A stretch of DNA of 14,908 nt from an uncultured Treponema sp. Lineage in GTDB: Bacteria > Spirochaetota > Spirochaetia > Treponematales > Treponemataceae. The position numbers and the translations under genes were made by a program. The stretch spans positions 1-14,908 of the forward strand of contig CAMVBP010000024.1 of the NCBI GenBank assembly GCA_947165795.1, read 5' to 3'. Positions 7,674-14,518 of this stretch are shown in pieces; within the stretch, counting starts at the first letter, position 1; each line of letters starts with the position of its first letter. The notes under the pieces are model-generated. The model did not search any database. It saw only the letters and a list, made by a program, of their open reading frames with translations, and was not told the DNA's origin.

Positions 7674-9488
7674 ATGAAAGCAACTAAAACAATTATCTCT
7701 ACACTGCGCGAAGCTCCAAATGACGCAGTTATTGCCAGCCATCAGCTTATGATGCGTGCTGGATTAATCAGAAAATTAGGAAACGGTCTTTATGCTTACA
7801 TGCCGATTGGCCTTAGAGCATTCCGTAAAGTTGAAAAAATAATTCGTGAAGAACTTGATAATGCAGGTCTTCTGGAAATGCGCCCTACTGTAATTCAGCC
7901 GGGTGAACTCTGGAAGCAGAGCGGACGCTGGGACAAAATGGCAGGAGAAATGCTTACTTCTCAGAACCGCGCCGGACAGGACATGATTGTTTCTCCAACT
8001 GCGGAAGAAGCATTTACTGCACTTGTTCGCGAAGGTCTTTCTTCTTACAAACAGCTTCCTTTTACACTTTATCAGATTAATACAAAATACCGCGACGAAA
8101 TCCGTCCAAGATATGGCGTTATGCGCGGCCGTGAATTTACAATGATGGATGCTTATTCCTTTGATAAAGATCAGGCTGATCTTGATGCATCTTATGATAA
8201 TGTTGCCGCTGCTTACCGCCGCATTTTTAAGCGCATGGGGCTTTCTACAATTTCTGTAAAAGCCGATACCGGTGCAATGGGTGGTTCAGGTTCGGAAGAA
8301 TTCATGGTTGAATCTGAAGTTGGTGATGATACACTTCTTCTCTGCCCTAACTGTTCTTATGCGGCTAACGTAGAAAAAGCTTCTTGTAAGACAGAAGTTC
8401 CACTTGATTCAAACGGAAATCCTCAGAAGAAAACTGACCTTGCAATTGAAGAAGTTGCAACTCCAAATGTATTCAGCATTGAAGACATGGAAAAATTCTT
8501 CGGTGAAAAATCAACAACATTCCTTAAAGCACTTATCTACAAAGTTTATAACTGCGCTGTTGATCTTTCTAAAACTGAATTCTACAAGGACGCAAAAACT
8601 GTTACAGAAGGCGGACAGACTTACATTCCTGAATCATACTTCTGCGTACTTATCCGCGGCGACCTTGATGTAAACGAAACAAAACTCGCTGCTGAACTTA
8701 AGGCTAGCGGTGCAGAACTTGCAAGCGATGAAGACGTTTTAAAATACAGCGGTGCTCCTCACGGATTTGTTGGTCCTGTTGGAATTAAGATTCCGGTTAT
8801 TGCTGATAAATCAACTGTTGATATGCATGACTGTTTTGCGGGTGCCGGTAAAGAAGGCTTCCACATTAAACACGTAGAACCGGGCCGTGATTTTACTCCG
8901 TTTATGACTGTAGACGTTCGCACTTGTAAAGAAGGCGATGCATGTCCTGAATGCGGCGGAAAATTCTACATGAAAAAAGGTAACGAGCTTGGACACATAT
9001 TTAAGCTTGGTACAAAATATACAAAGTCTATGGGCGTTACTTATCTTGATGTAAACGGAAAGGCAGTAACTCCGCTTATGGGCTGTTACGGAATTGGCGT
9101 TGACCGAACTTTGGCTTCCATAATTGAAGAGCATCATGACGATAAAGGAATCTGCTGGACAATGAGTACAGCACCTTATCAGGTTGCAGTTATTCCAATT
9201 ATGTACAAAGACAAAATGAAGGAAGTTGCCGACAAGATTTACGAAGAACTTAAAGCAGCAGGCGTTGATGTAATTCTTGATGACCGCAACGAACGTCCTG
9301 GTGTAAAATTTACCGATGCAGAGTTAATCGGTTATCCAATAAGAATTGTTGTTGGAGACAAAAATCTGCCTAATGTTGAATTAAAGGTTCGTACTCAGGC
9401 AGAAGCAGATCTTGTTCCTGCAGAAGAAGCCGCTAAAAAAGCCGCAGAAATTGTTCAGGCAGAATTGAACAAGCTGAACAGTCTGTAA
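7674..9488 (+). CDS. proS: Prolyl-tRNA synthetase, bacterial type with INS domain
   Basis: Charges tRNA-Pro with proline in the cytoplasm. The 604-residue protein has the bacterial ProS order. The N-terminus carries LREAPNDAVIASHQLMMRAG (11-30), and class II motif 1 lies in the region around RKVEKIIREELD and PTVIQPGELW. Motif 2 is around YRDEIRPRYGVMRGREFTMM (139-158), followed by MMDAYSFD. An INS editing-type insertion spans about 225-405, and motif 3 includes GCYGIGVDRTLASIIEEHHD (470-489). A C-terminal anticodon-binding domain follows (DDRNERPGVKFTDAELIGYP, 536-555). Cys pairs occur at CPNC (224-227) and CPEC (424-427). It is about 30 residues longer than the E. coli enzyme. Much of the excess appears to sit in the INS region at about 291-323, between LIYK and the conserved RGDLDVNE. 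An upstream TTG would add 12 residues, but ATG 7674 gives the canonical N-terminus and lies 7 nt after a -10 box. Confidence 0.97.
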   Translation: MKATKTIISTLREAPNDAVIASHQLMMRAGLIRKLGNGLYAYMPIGLRAFRKVEKIIREELDNAGLLEMRPTVIQPGELWKQSGRWDKMAGEMLTSQNRAGQDMIVSPTAEEAFTALVREGLSSYKQLPFTLYQINTKYRDEIRPRYGVMRGREFTMMDAYSFDKDQADLDASYDNVAAAYRRIFKRMGLSTISVKADTGAMGGSGSEEFMVESEVGDDTLLLCPNCSYAANVEKASCKTEVPLDSNGNPQKKTDLAIEEVATPNVFSIEDMEKFFGEKSTTFLKALIYKVYNCAVDLSKTEFYKDAKTVTEGGQTYIPESYFCVLIRGDLDVNETKLAAELKASGAELASDEDVLKYSGAPHGFVGPVGIKIPVIADKSTVDMHDCFAGAGKEGFHIKHVEPGRDFTPFMTVDVRTCKEGDACPECGGKFYMKKGNELGHIFKLGTKYTKSMGVTYLDVNGKAVTPLMGCYGIGVDRTLASIIEEHHDDKGICWTMSTAPYQVAVIPIMYKDKMKEVADKIYEELKAAGVDVILDDRNERPGVKFTDAELIGYPIRIVVGDKNLPNVELKVRTQAEADLVPAEEAAKKAAEIVQAELNKLNSL

Positions 9489-9498
9489 TATAGGCTGA

Positions 9499-9642
9499 AT
9501 TTACCCGCGCGATAAGTTCATTTACCGCGCCGCGGAAACTAAATTTACTGGCGCGGGCGTTTCGCCAAACGCGACGGACGTTACACCAAACGCGACGGGC
9601 AATGGTCCAAACGACTCGGGCATTTACCCGCGCCCCGCGGTC
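9499..9642. repeat. Degenerate GC-rich tandem array, about seven units of about 21 bp
   Basis: The 180-bp gap after proS is filled by imperfect units starting near 9499, 9520, 9543, 9559, 9580, 9601 and 9622. Most spacings are 21 bp; the third unit is shifted and short. The clearest copies share CCAAACGCGACGG (9565-9577 and 9586-9598) with a divergent copy at 9607-9619. Others share ATTTACC followed by CGCG (9499, 9520, 9622). GC content is far above that of the flanking genes. No promoter or terminator is obvious inside. The array ends 26 nt before the start of the next gene. Confidence 0.7.
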
Positions 9643-9657
9643 AAAACTTCAAGAACT

Positions 9658-9661
9658 GAGG
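9658..9661 (+). promoter_or_regulatory. Shine-Dalgarno of the unknown secreted protein
   Basis: GAGG lies 7 nt before the ATG at 9669. This gene and the giant lipoprotein are the only two with a clear ribosome binding site. No -10/-35 pair is visible close upstream, so transcription may read through from proS or start in the repeat array. Confidence 0.6.
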
Positions 9662-9668
9662 ATTTATT

Positions 9669-10787
9669 ATGAAAAAGTTTTTTATATCAATTATCTGTTT
9701 AATCACATTTGCTTCATCAGTTTTTGCAATTCCTTATTTTTCTACAATCGTAAAAGATGAAGCCGGCGAATTTGTTTACTACAGGGATTTTTCTTTTCTG
9801 CGCGAAAGCTACATCGGACTTCTTGCTTATGATGACACAACCCTTCAGGTAAAATATTACGCACCTTCCGATCCAGCAAAAAATCTTGCAGAAAAAGAAA
9901 TTGCAATTCTTGTAACTATTGATCCGGAAACTTCATACATGAAATTGACCGGCGAAAAAATTATTTCGGAAATTTCTCCTGATTCTGAAGATGTTGATAT
10001 TGTAAACTACCTTCATGATATTCTTTATGAATTCAATTCTCACAAAGTTCAGGAAACAAATATTCCAGATCAGACATGGGCAGATTTTTCTTCATTAACT
10101 AAAAAAGATTTTGTTCTTGAGCGAAAACTTACTCAGCAATACGATCAGTTCGGCGGAATCGTTGAAATTACTTATAATCCGATTATCCCGCTTTTTAATA
10201 TCAGCCAGATAAAAGCTCCGGACGGAAGCATTGCTTTAAGCTGCGTAACAATTGGAAAGATCAATTCTTCAGACGACAAAACTTTTGACGCATTTAAAGG
10301 AATTCCTGAAGAAAAAGCAAAAAAATCAAAAGGAAAACGCAAGGCAAAAAAAGCTTCTGAATATACTTACGAAAATCAGAAAATTTCTTTGGGCACTGAA
10401 TGGAAGCGTGTTTCTGACGCAAGCGACGAAAGCATAATTGAAAATCTGTTTGTTCTTGATACAGACGCTTTTATTTCTTTGAATGAAATTCCTTCTGAAT
10501 ACGTAGATAATATTTATTATCTTCTGCGCAAGCTTATTCAGAGTTCAGATAATTCAATTGGCGATTTTAAAAATTCATACATAAAATACGACGCCAAAAC
10601 TTCTGTTTATGAAATTTACATTGAAAATTATAATCAGAAAAATAATTCAAAGCTTGTAAAAATAATTAAGCTTTCTGATTCCGCAGAAACAAAATTCAGT
10701 TATGTTTCTCTTGCGGTATTCAAAAATGCTTACGATGCAAATGTTTCTTACTTTAGAAATATTTTAAAATCCTGGGGAATTAATTAG
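9669..10787 (+). CDS. Secreted protein of unknown function with a lysine-rich patch
   Basis: The protein has 372 residues. Residues 1-20 form a classic Sec signal peptide: MKK, a hydrophobic core, then SVFA before IPYF, suggesting signal peptidase I cleavage after Ala20. The mature protein is therefore periplasmic, outer-membrane-associated or secreted. I recognise no domain. The visible character is mixed alpha/beta with many aromatic and acidic residues, including FVYYRDFSFLRESYIG (35-50). There is no second transmembrane segment. A strongly basic stretch at residues 214-230 (EEKAKKSKGKRKAKKAS) looks like a flexible linker or an anionic-ligand patch between an N-terminal and a C-terminal half. 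The gene stands alone, between two GC-rich repeat arrays and convergent with the GerMN gene. A lineage-restricted spirochaete family is likely but unproven. Confidence 0.75.
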   Translation: MKKFFISIICLITFASSVFAIPYFSTIVKDEAGEFVYYRDFSFLRESYIGLLAYDDTTLQVKYYAPSDPAKNLAEKEIAILVTIDPETSYMKLTGEKIISEISPDSEDVDIVNYLHDILYEFNSHKVQETNIPDQTWADFSSLTKKDFVLERKLTQQYDQFGGIVEITYNPIIPLFNISQIKAPDGSIALSCVTIGKINSSDDKTFDAFKGIPEEKAKKSKGKRKAKKASEYTYENQKISLGTEWKRVSDASDESIIENLFVLDTDAFISLNEIPSEYVDNIYYLLRKLIQSSDNSIGDFKNSYIKYDAKTSVYEIYIENYNQKNNSKLVKIIKLSDSAETKFSYVSLAVFKNAYDANVSYFRNILKSWGIN

Positions 10788-10805
10788 AAAACGGGTTTAT
10801 TAACT

Positions 10806-10834
10806 GCGGTGGTTTCGAGAGCCTCAACCACCGC
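10806..10834 (+). terminator. Strong hairpin between convergent genes, candidate bidirectional terminator
   Basis: GCGGTGGTT (10806-10814) is the exact reverse complement of AACCACCGC (10826-10834), a 9-bp stem with an 11-nt loop. It starts 18 nt after the stop of the secreted-protein gene. The right arm belongs to the first unit of the 19-bp repeat array, so the left arm could also pair with the second unit. No U-run follows. Confidence 0.5.
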
Positions 10835-10900
10835 GGGTCGATCCAACCACCGCAACTTGATTCAAATACCGCAACTGGATTCCCATACCGCGGGGCTTAA
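10825..10900. repeat. Four tandem 19-bp GC-rich units
   Basis: Units start exactly every 19 bp at 10825, 10844, 10863 and 10882. The second reads CAACCACCGCAACTTGATT. All keep ACCGC at the same position, and the middle two share ACCGCAACT and GATT. The last unit runs into the TAA stop codon (10897-10899) of the gene on the opposite strand. An inverted partial copy lies at 10804-10814. The ACCGCGG core also occurs in the array upstream of the secreted-protein gene. Confidence 0.7.
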
Positions 10901-11775
10901 AATGATTTTCTGGAAAGCGGACTTCCAATCCACTGTGCTTCGGCCAGATATTCTACCTTTTGACCTTCAATAAGGAACTGAACGCTTTCTACGGTAGAGA
11001 AGGCTGTTGCCGTGTAGACAATCTGTTCCAGCTGATGGATGTATCCTTCAATTCCAATTTCATTAAATTCAAAAGCCTGATTAAAATTCAAATACGCAAC
11101 TTTATTCTGAACTTTTGCGCTCAAAAGTTTTGTTCCTTTTGGAATGAGCGTAGAAAGATTTTTTTCACCGGAAATTGTCGAGTTTGGTCCTTTTAAAAGT
11201 TCGTTGATTGAATAGGTTAAAGGAGAATCAGTTTTTGCAACTGTACGCTTAGCCATTTTTCTTACAACAGAACCGTCGCCGTCTATCATTACAAAACAAA
11301 GTTGAATTTCCATGAGCGATGACGACTGATTATTTGATTGAGTTTGTGCTGCAGAAGAAGCGGCAGTCTGATTAGTAGTTGCGGCCGATGCAGCTGGTGC
11401 CGGACTTGAAGCCGGAGTTGTTGCGGCAACCTGCGCAGTAGAGCTTTCGCCTGCAAGAGGAATTACAACTGGTTCATCATCTGGAACAATAGCACTTTCA
11501 TCTTCAATTTTTATTACAATCTGCTCATCATCTGTGCTTGCATTGTCTTTTGGAGTTGACTCGTGATTTTCTATAAACTGAGGATTTGAGCCTGTAATGC
11601 TTCCCCAAAAGTTTGTTTCTTTCCAGTTAGTAAAAATTCTGTTTTTATTTGCTAAAAATACAATTAAAAGTATAAAAAGTCCCAGGACTACACAGCCTGC
11701 CGTAAACATATTTACAGTTTTTTTACTTTTTGATGATTTTGATTTTTCTTTTTTTGACGAATTTCTCTGTGCCAT
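10897..11775 (-). CDS. Membrane-anchored GerMN-domain protein
   Basis: The 292-residue protein starts with a Lys/Ser-rich cytoplasmic tail (1-20) and has one transmembrane helix (about 23-42). An acidic and then Ala/Ser/Thr/Gln-rich low-complexity linker follows (about 75-153). The C-terminal domain, about 156-275, matches the GerMN fold (Pfam 'sporulation and spore germination'): INELLKGPNST (190-200), LIPKGTKLLSAKVQNKVAYL (210-229), then the QIVYTATAF helix and SVQFLIEG. The domain should sit in the periplasm, held off the membrane by the linker. The GerMN domain is known from the Bacillus GerM spore-envelope protein, but it also occurs in non-sporulating bacteria with no settled role; envelope or peptidoglycan function is inferred. 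Upstream on the same strand is a glucosaminidase lipoprotein. This gene has its own promoter, whose -10 ends 6 nt before the ATG, and no Shine-Dalgarno. Confidence 0.82.
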   Translation of the reverse strand: MAQRNSSKKEKSKSSKSKKTVNMFTAGCVVLGLFILLIVFLANKNRIFTNWKETNFWGSITGSNPQFIENHESTPKDNASTDDEQIVIKIEDESAIVPDDEPVVIPLAGESSTAQVAATTPASSPAPAASAATTNQTAASSAAQTQSNNQSSSLMEIQLCFVMIDGDGSVVRKMAKRTVAKTDSPLTYSINELLKGPNSTISGEKNLSTLIPKGTKLLSAKVQNKVAYLNFNQAFEFNEIGIEGYIHQLEQIVYTATAFSTVESVQFLIEGQKVEYLAEAQWIGSPLSRKSF

Positions 11776-11781
11776 ATCTTA

Positions 11782-11809
11782 ATTATCGGAACATTTATTT
11801 TTCTGTTAA
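11782..11809 (-). promoter_or_regulatory. Leaderless-type promoter of the GerMN-domain gene
   Basis: The minus strand reads TTAACA (11809-11804), a 16-nt spacer, GATAAT (11787-11782), then 6 nt and the ATG at 11775. There is no Shine-Dalgarno. Confidence 0.55.
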
Positions 11810-11838
11810 GCAGATTTGTCATTCATGCGTACATTTGC

Positions 11839-11859
11839 GCCGGTAATGCGCAGCCCGGC
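11839..11859 (-). terminator. Short GC-rich hairpin after the glucosaminidase gene
   Basis: GCCGG (11839-11843) and CCGGC (11855-11859) can form a 5-bp stem that touches the TAG stop of the upstream gene. It lies in a small GC-rich island (about 11827-11859) with near-repeated TTGCGC and ATGCGC blocks. With a short stem and no U-run, a termination role is weakly supported. Confidence 0.25.
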
Positions 11860-12506
11860 TATTCATTTATAAAATCTTCCATACGCATAAGAATTGCATC
11901 AATTTTTGCACCGTAAGAAGGATCCATTGCCCAGCTTCCTGCAAGGTCTTCAATTGTATACGCAAGCTTTGTTTTGTGAACCCAGTTGTAACGCGGATCT
12001 ATAAGTTCATTATTCAAATGAACATCTTCTGTTGTTGCATAAGCCTGAAGATGCTGAATATGAGCCCTTACGCCAAGCTCCTCAGTTTCAAAAACTTCAC
12101 CTGGATGCTCAGCATCCATAGAACCAAGCCCGCAATAATTATGCATTTCTTTTGTAACAAGACCGCCGAATTTTAAAAATCCGGTTTCAAGGCACATCTG
12201 TGCAAATGCTACATCGGAATTTATATTTTCATCAGAAGCTTCCTTTATGTAATATCTTGCAAACTGAAGGATTTCATCATAATTCACACGCGGATTATTA
12301 ATACTAAAGAAATCTGCAAGCTGTGCAGCAGAAAGTTTGCCTTCATCAAGAAGTTTTCTGGAAAGCTGAATCTCTTCCCGCGGAAGTGTATGACAGGAAA
12401 TTAATATAAGCGAAAGAATCAAAAATGGTAAAAATCTGATTTTTTTTGTAAGGCGAAAATTTTCTGCACCAAAAAGCCGTTTTTTATTTATTTTACTGAC
12501 ATTCAT
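11859..12506 (-). CDS. Glucosaminidase lipoprotein (GH73-like peptidoglycan hydrolase)
   Basis: The 215-residue protein carries a lipoprotein signal: a long basic n-region, a hydrophobic core FLPFLILSLI and lipobox LISC, with Cys38 as the likely lipidated residue. The C-terminal domain, about 95-213, matches the glucosaminidase (GH73/FlgJ-type) family. SDVAFAQMCLETGF (97-110) contains the likely catalytic Glu107. It is followed by NYCGLGSM (123-130), LGVRAHIQHLQAYA (144-157), DPRYNWV (170-176), and then DLAGSWAMDPSYGAKID (187-203). Such enzymes cleave the N-acetylglucosaminyl linkage of peptidoglycan and act in wall remodelling or flagellar insertion. No flagellar genes are nearby, so a general wall role is more likely. 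It could share function with the GerMN protein encoded next on the same strand. The ATG at 12506 agrees with the promoter, although it leaves an n-region of about 25 residues. Confidence 0.87.
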   Translation of the reverse strand: MNVSKINKKRLFGAENFRLTKKIRFLPFLILSLILISCHTLPREEIQLSRKLLDEGKLSAAQLADFFSINNPRVNYDEILQFARYYIKEASDENINSDVAFAQMCLETGFLKFGGLVTKEMHNYCGLGSMDAEHPGEVFETEELGVRAHIQHLQAYATTEDVHLNNELIDPRYNWVHKTKLAYTIEDLAGSWAMDPSYGAKIDAILMRMEDFINE

Positions 12507-12512
12507 TCTATA

Positions 12513-12541
12513 ATTGTCGGAATTTTTAAAAATTTTCTCAA
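12513..12541 (-). promoter_or_regulatory. Leaderless-type promoter of the glucosaminidase gene
   Basis: The minus strand reads TTGAGA (12541-12536), a 17-nt spacer, GACAAT (12518-12513), then 6 nt and the ATG at 12506. The -10 matches the consensus at only four of six positions, but the spacing equals that of the other leaderless-type promoters here. There is no Shine-Dalgarno. Confidence 0.45.
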
Positions 12542-12583
12542 TTATATTTCATTTTTTTGCAAGTCGGCGCAGTTATTATTATT

Positions 12584-13249
12584 ATGGAAAAACTAAAAAC
12601 ACAAAAATATGACGTAAGAAAAAAAGCTATGGAGCACGGGCTGATTTTTCCTTTTGATGAAGAACTGATTATGCTGATAATCGGTTCGGGCAATCACGAG
12701 CTTCCTGTTCATGCTATGGCAGAAAAAATTGTGGAAGTAATTGATGAATCGGAAGAAGAAGATGTTGTAAATAAGCTGCTTGCGATTAAGGGTGTTGGAG
12801 AAAGTAAGGCGCTGGCAATAGCTGCTGCACTGGAGCTTGGAAGGAGAAGATACAGTCACCTGAAGGCAGTAATTCATACTCCGAATGACATAATTCCTTT
12901 TGTAAGAAATTATGCGGTAAGCCAGAAAGAGCATTTTCTTGCAGTTACTCTGACAGGCGGTCACGAAATAATTCAGATTCACGTAATTTCTGTGGGAACG
13001 CTGGACAAAACATTAATTCACCCGCGCGATGTTTTTTCCGTTGCCATTAAGGAAAATGCCGCCTGCATAATTGTCTGTCATAATCATCCTTCGGGGAACT
13101 GTACGCCTTCGGAAGATGATATAAAAACGACAAAAGTTTTACTCCAGGCTTCGAAAATAATTGGAATAAATCTTCTGGATCATATAATTATCGACTGCAA
13201 TTCGTATTTTAGTTTTATGCAGCATTCTATTGTATTCAACGAAAAATAA
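12584..13249 (+). CDS. radC: RadC-family JAMM/MPN+ protein
   Basis: The 221-residue protein matches RadC over its whole length. The N-terminal part contains a helix-hairpin-helix (LLAIKGVGESKALAIAAALE, 65-84) after the family segment EELIMLIIGSGN. The C-terminal JAMM metalloprotease-like domain has HNHPSGNCTPSEDD (166-179). It supplies zinc ligands His166, His168 and Asp179, with Glu116 in QKEHFLAV as the likely upstream acid. The family is named for a supposed DNA repair role, now doubted; the molecular function is not settled. I chose ATG 12584 because it gives a normal N-terminus. An in-frame TTG at 12557 would add nine unusual residues, although a TATATT box ends 7 nt before it. No Shine-Dalgarno and no convincing -35/-10 pair precede the ATG, unlike most neighbours. 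htrA follows 15 nt after the stop. Confidence 0.93.
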   Translation: MEKLKTQKYDVRKKAMEHGLIFPFDEELIMLIIGSGNHELPVHAMAEKIVEVIDESEEEDVVNKLLAIKGVGESKALAIAAALELGRRRYSHLKAVIHTPNDIIPFVRNYAVSQKEHFLAVTLTGGHEIIQIHVISVGTLDKTLIHPRDVFSVAIKENAACIIVCHNHPSGNCTPSEDDIKTTKVLLQASKIIGINLLDHIIIDCNSYFSFMQHSIVFNEK

Positions 13250-13258
13250 CACTATTAT
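13230..13258 (+). promoter_or_regulatory. Leaderless-type promoter of the HtrA-like gene, overlapping the end of radC
   Basis: TTGTAT (13230-13235, inside the last codons of radC), a 17-nt spacer, TATTAT (13253-13258), then 6 nt and the ATG at 13265. There is no Shine-Dalgarno. The protease gene can therefore be transcribed independently despite sitting 15 nt behind radC. Confidence 0.55.
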
Positions 13259-13264
13259 TGAATT

Positions 13265-14509
13265 ATGAAACTTTATTCTCGCAGCGAATTGATTAAATAT
13301 GTAATTATTACCGGTCTTGCAGTAACAATTTTTGTAAGCATACTTGCCGTAATCATAAATAAGAAATCATCAAAAAATTCTTTGAATGACAGTCTTCAGA
13401 TTTCTGAAAATTCTGATGGAAAAACTGAATCAACAGGTCAGGAAAACTCAACAGCTTCCGGAAGCCTGACAGGAACAGAAAATTATATTCCTGTTTCCAA
13501 CGATGCAAAATATACAACAGAAGAAGCTCAGAATATTTATGTTTATGATAACTGCAATGAAGCCGTCGTAAACATTAATACTCAGGTTACAGCCTACGAC
13601 TGGTTCTTGCAGCCATATGTTCAGGAAGGCGGAAGCGGAAGCGGTTCAATTATAGATAAACAGGGATACATTTTAACAAACGTTCATGTAATTCAGGGCG
13701 CTACAAAAATTTATGTTTCGCTTTTTGACGGAACACAATACGAAGCAGAAGTTATCGGACAGGATTTAGACAGCGACCTTGCAGTTATAAAATTTAATCC
13801 GCCCGAAGGAATTGAATTGAAAACGATTTCATTCGGTGATTCTACAAAGCTTAGAGTTGGTCAGAGAGTAATTGCAATTGGAAATCCGTTCGGTTTGGAA
13901 AGAACAATTACAACAGGAATTGTTTCCGGACTCGGCCGTCCGATTCAGAACAGCAATAACAGAATTATCCGCGACATGATTCAGACAGATGCTGCAATCA
14001 ACCCGGGAAATTCCGGCGGACCACTTTTGGACACAACAGGAAAAATGATCGGAATCAACACAATGATAAAATCAAATTCCGGAAACTCAGCTGGAGTTGG
14101 ATTTGCAGTTCCATCACAGACAGCAGTTCGCGTTGTTGCAGATTTAATCAAATATGGAAAAGTTCAGAGAGGAACAATCGACGCCGAAGTAATTCAGTTG
14201 AGCAGCAGAATTGCACAGTACGCAGGCCTTGATGTTTACAACGGTGTACTTGTTTCGCTCGTAGAAAAAAATGGAGCCGCAGAAAAAGCAGGCTTGAAAG
14301 GCGGAACAGAAGCAGTTTATTACGGAAGCCGCAGAGACATAATTTACATTGGCGGCGACGTAATTACAAAAATAGATGACATTTCAATTTCCACGCTCGC
14401 CGACTATTATTCCGCACTGGAAAGCAAAAAACCAGGCGACGAAGTAACAGTAGTTGTCCGCAGAAACAGAAAGAATGTTTCATTAAAAGTAAAACTTGTA
14501 GAAAGTTAA
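13265..14509 (+). CDS. htrA: HtrA/DegS-like membrane-anchored serine protease
   Basis: The 414-residue envelope protease of the S1C (trypsin-like HtrA) family handles misfolded or signalling substrates in the periplasm. A single N-terminal transmembrane anchor (about 12-31) is followed by a Ser/Asn/Thr-rich linker (about 34-85). The protease domain has the full triad: His141 in LTNVHVI, Asp171 in DSDLAVIK and Ser250 in INPGNSGGPLLD. One PDZ domain follows (about 318-412), with a carboxylate-binding-type region near GVLVSLVEKNGAAEKAGL and GGDVITKIDD. One PDZ plus an N-terminal anchor resembles DegS, or the HtrA anchored forms of many bacteria, more than two-PDZ DegP. Whether it acts in a sigma-factor cascade or in general quality control cannot be told. 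It ends at a GC-rich hairpin region shared with the convergent Rpn gene. Confidence 0.95.
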   Translation: MKLYSRSELIKYVIITGLAVTIFVSILAVIINKKSSKNSLNDSLQISENSDGKTESTGQENSTASGSLTGTENYIPVSNDAKYTTEEAQNIYVYDNCNEAVVNINTQVTAYDWFLQPYVQEGGSGSGSIIDKQGYILTNVHVIQGATKIYVSLFDGTQYEAEVIGQDLDSDLAVIKFNPPEGIELKTISFGDSTKLRVGQRVIAIGNPFGLERTITTGIVSGLGRPIQNSNNRIIRDMIQTDAAINPGNSGGPLLDTTGKMIGINTMIKSNSGNSAGVGFAVPSQTAVRVVADLIKYGKVQRGTIDAEVIQLSSRIAQYAGLDVYNGVLVSLVEKNGAAEKAGLKGGTEAVYYGSRRDIIYIGGDVITKIDDISISTLADYYSALESKKPGDEVTVVVRRNRKNVSLKVKLVES

Positions 14510-14518
14510 TTTCTAAGG

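Noticed and set aside
8811..9137. 108-codon minus-strand frame opposite proS
   Set aside because: It lies wholly over conserved ProS catalytic sequence and has no promoter, ribosome site or recognisable product. The frame at 8404-8673 is rejected for the same reason.
9499..10900. Possible CRISPR arrays
   Set aside because: Both repeat arrays are contiguous 19-21 bp units without unique spacers, and no cas gene is present.
12557..12583. TTG start adding nine residues to RadC
   Set aside because: The extension does not resemble the family N-terminus and no Shine-Dalgarno supports it. A TATATT box 7 nt upstream leaves a small doubt.
12593..12982. 129-codon minus-strand frame opposite radC
   Set aside because: Antisense to the helix-hairpin-helix and central part of RadC; its composition is typical of a reverse-frame shadow.
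13265..14509. radC-htrA as a strict operon
   Set aside because: The gap is only 15 nt, but a well-spaced promoter overlaps the end of radC, so independent transcription of htrA is at least as likely.
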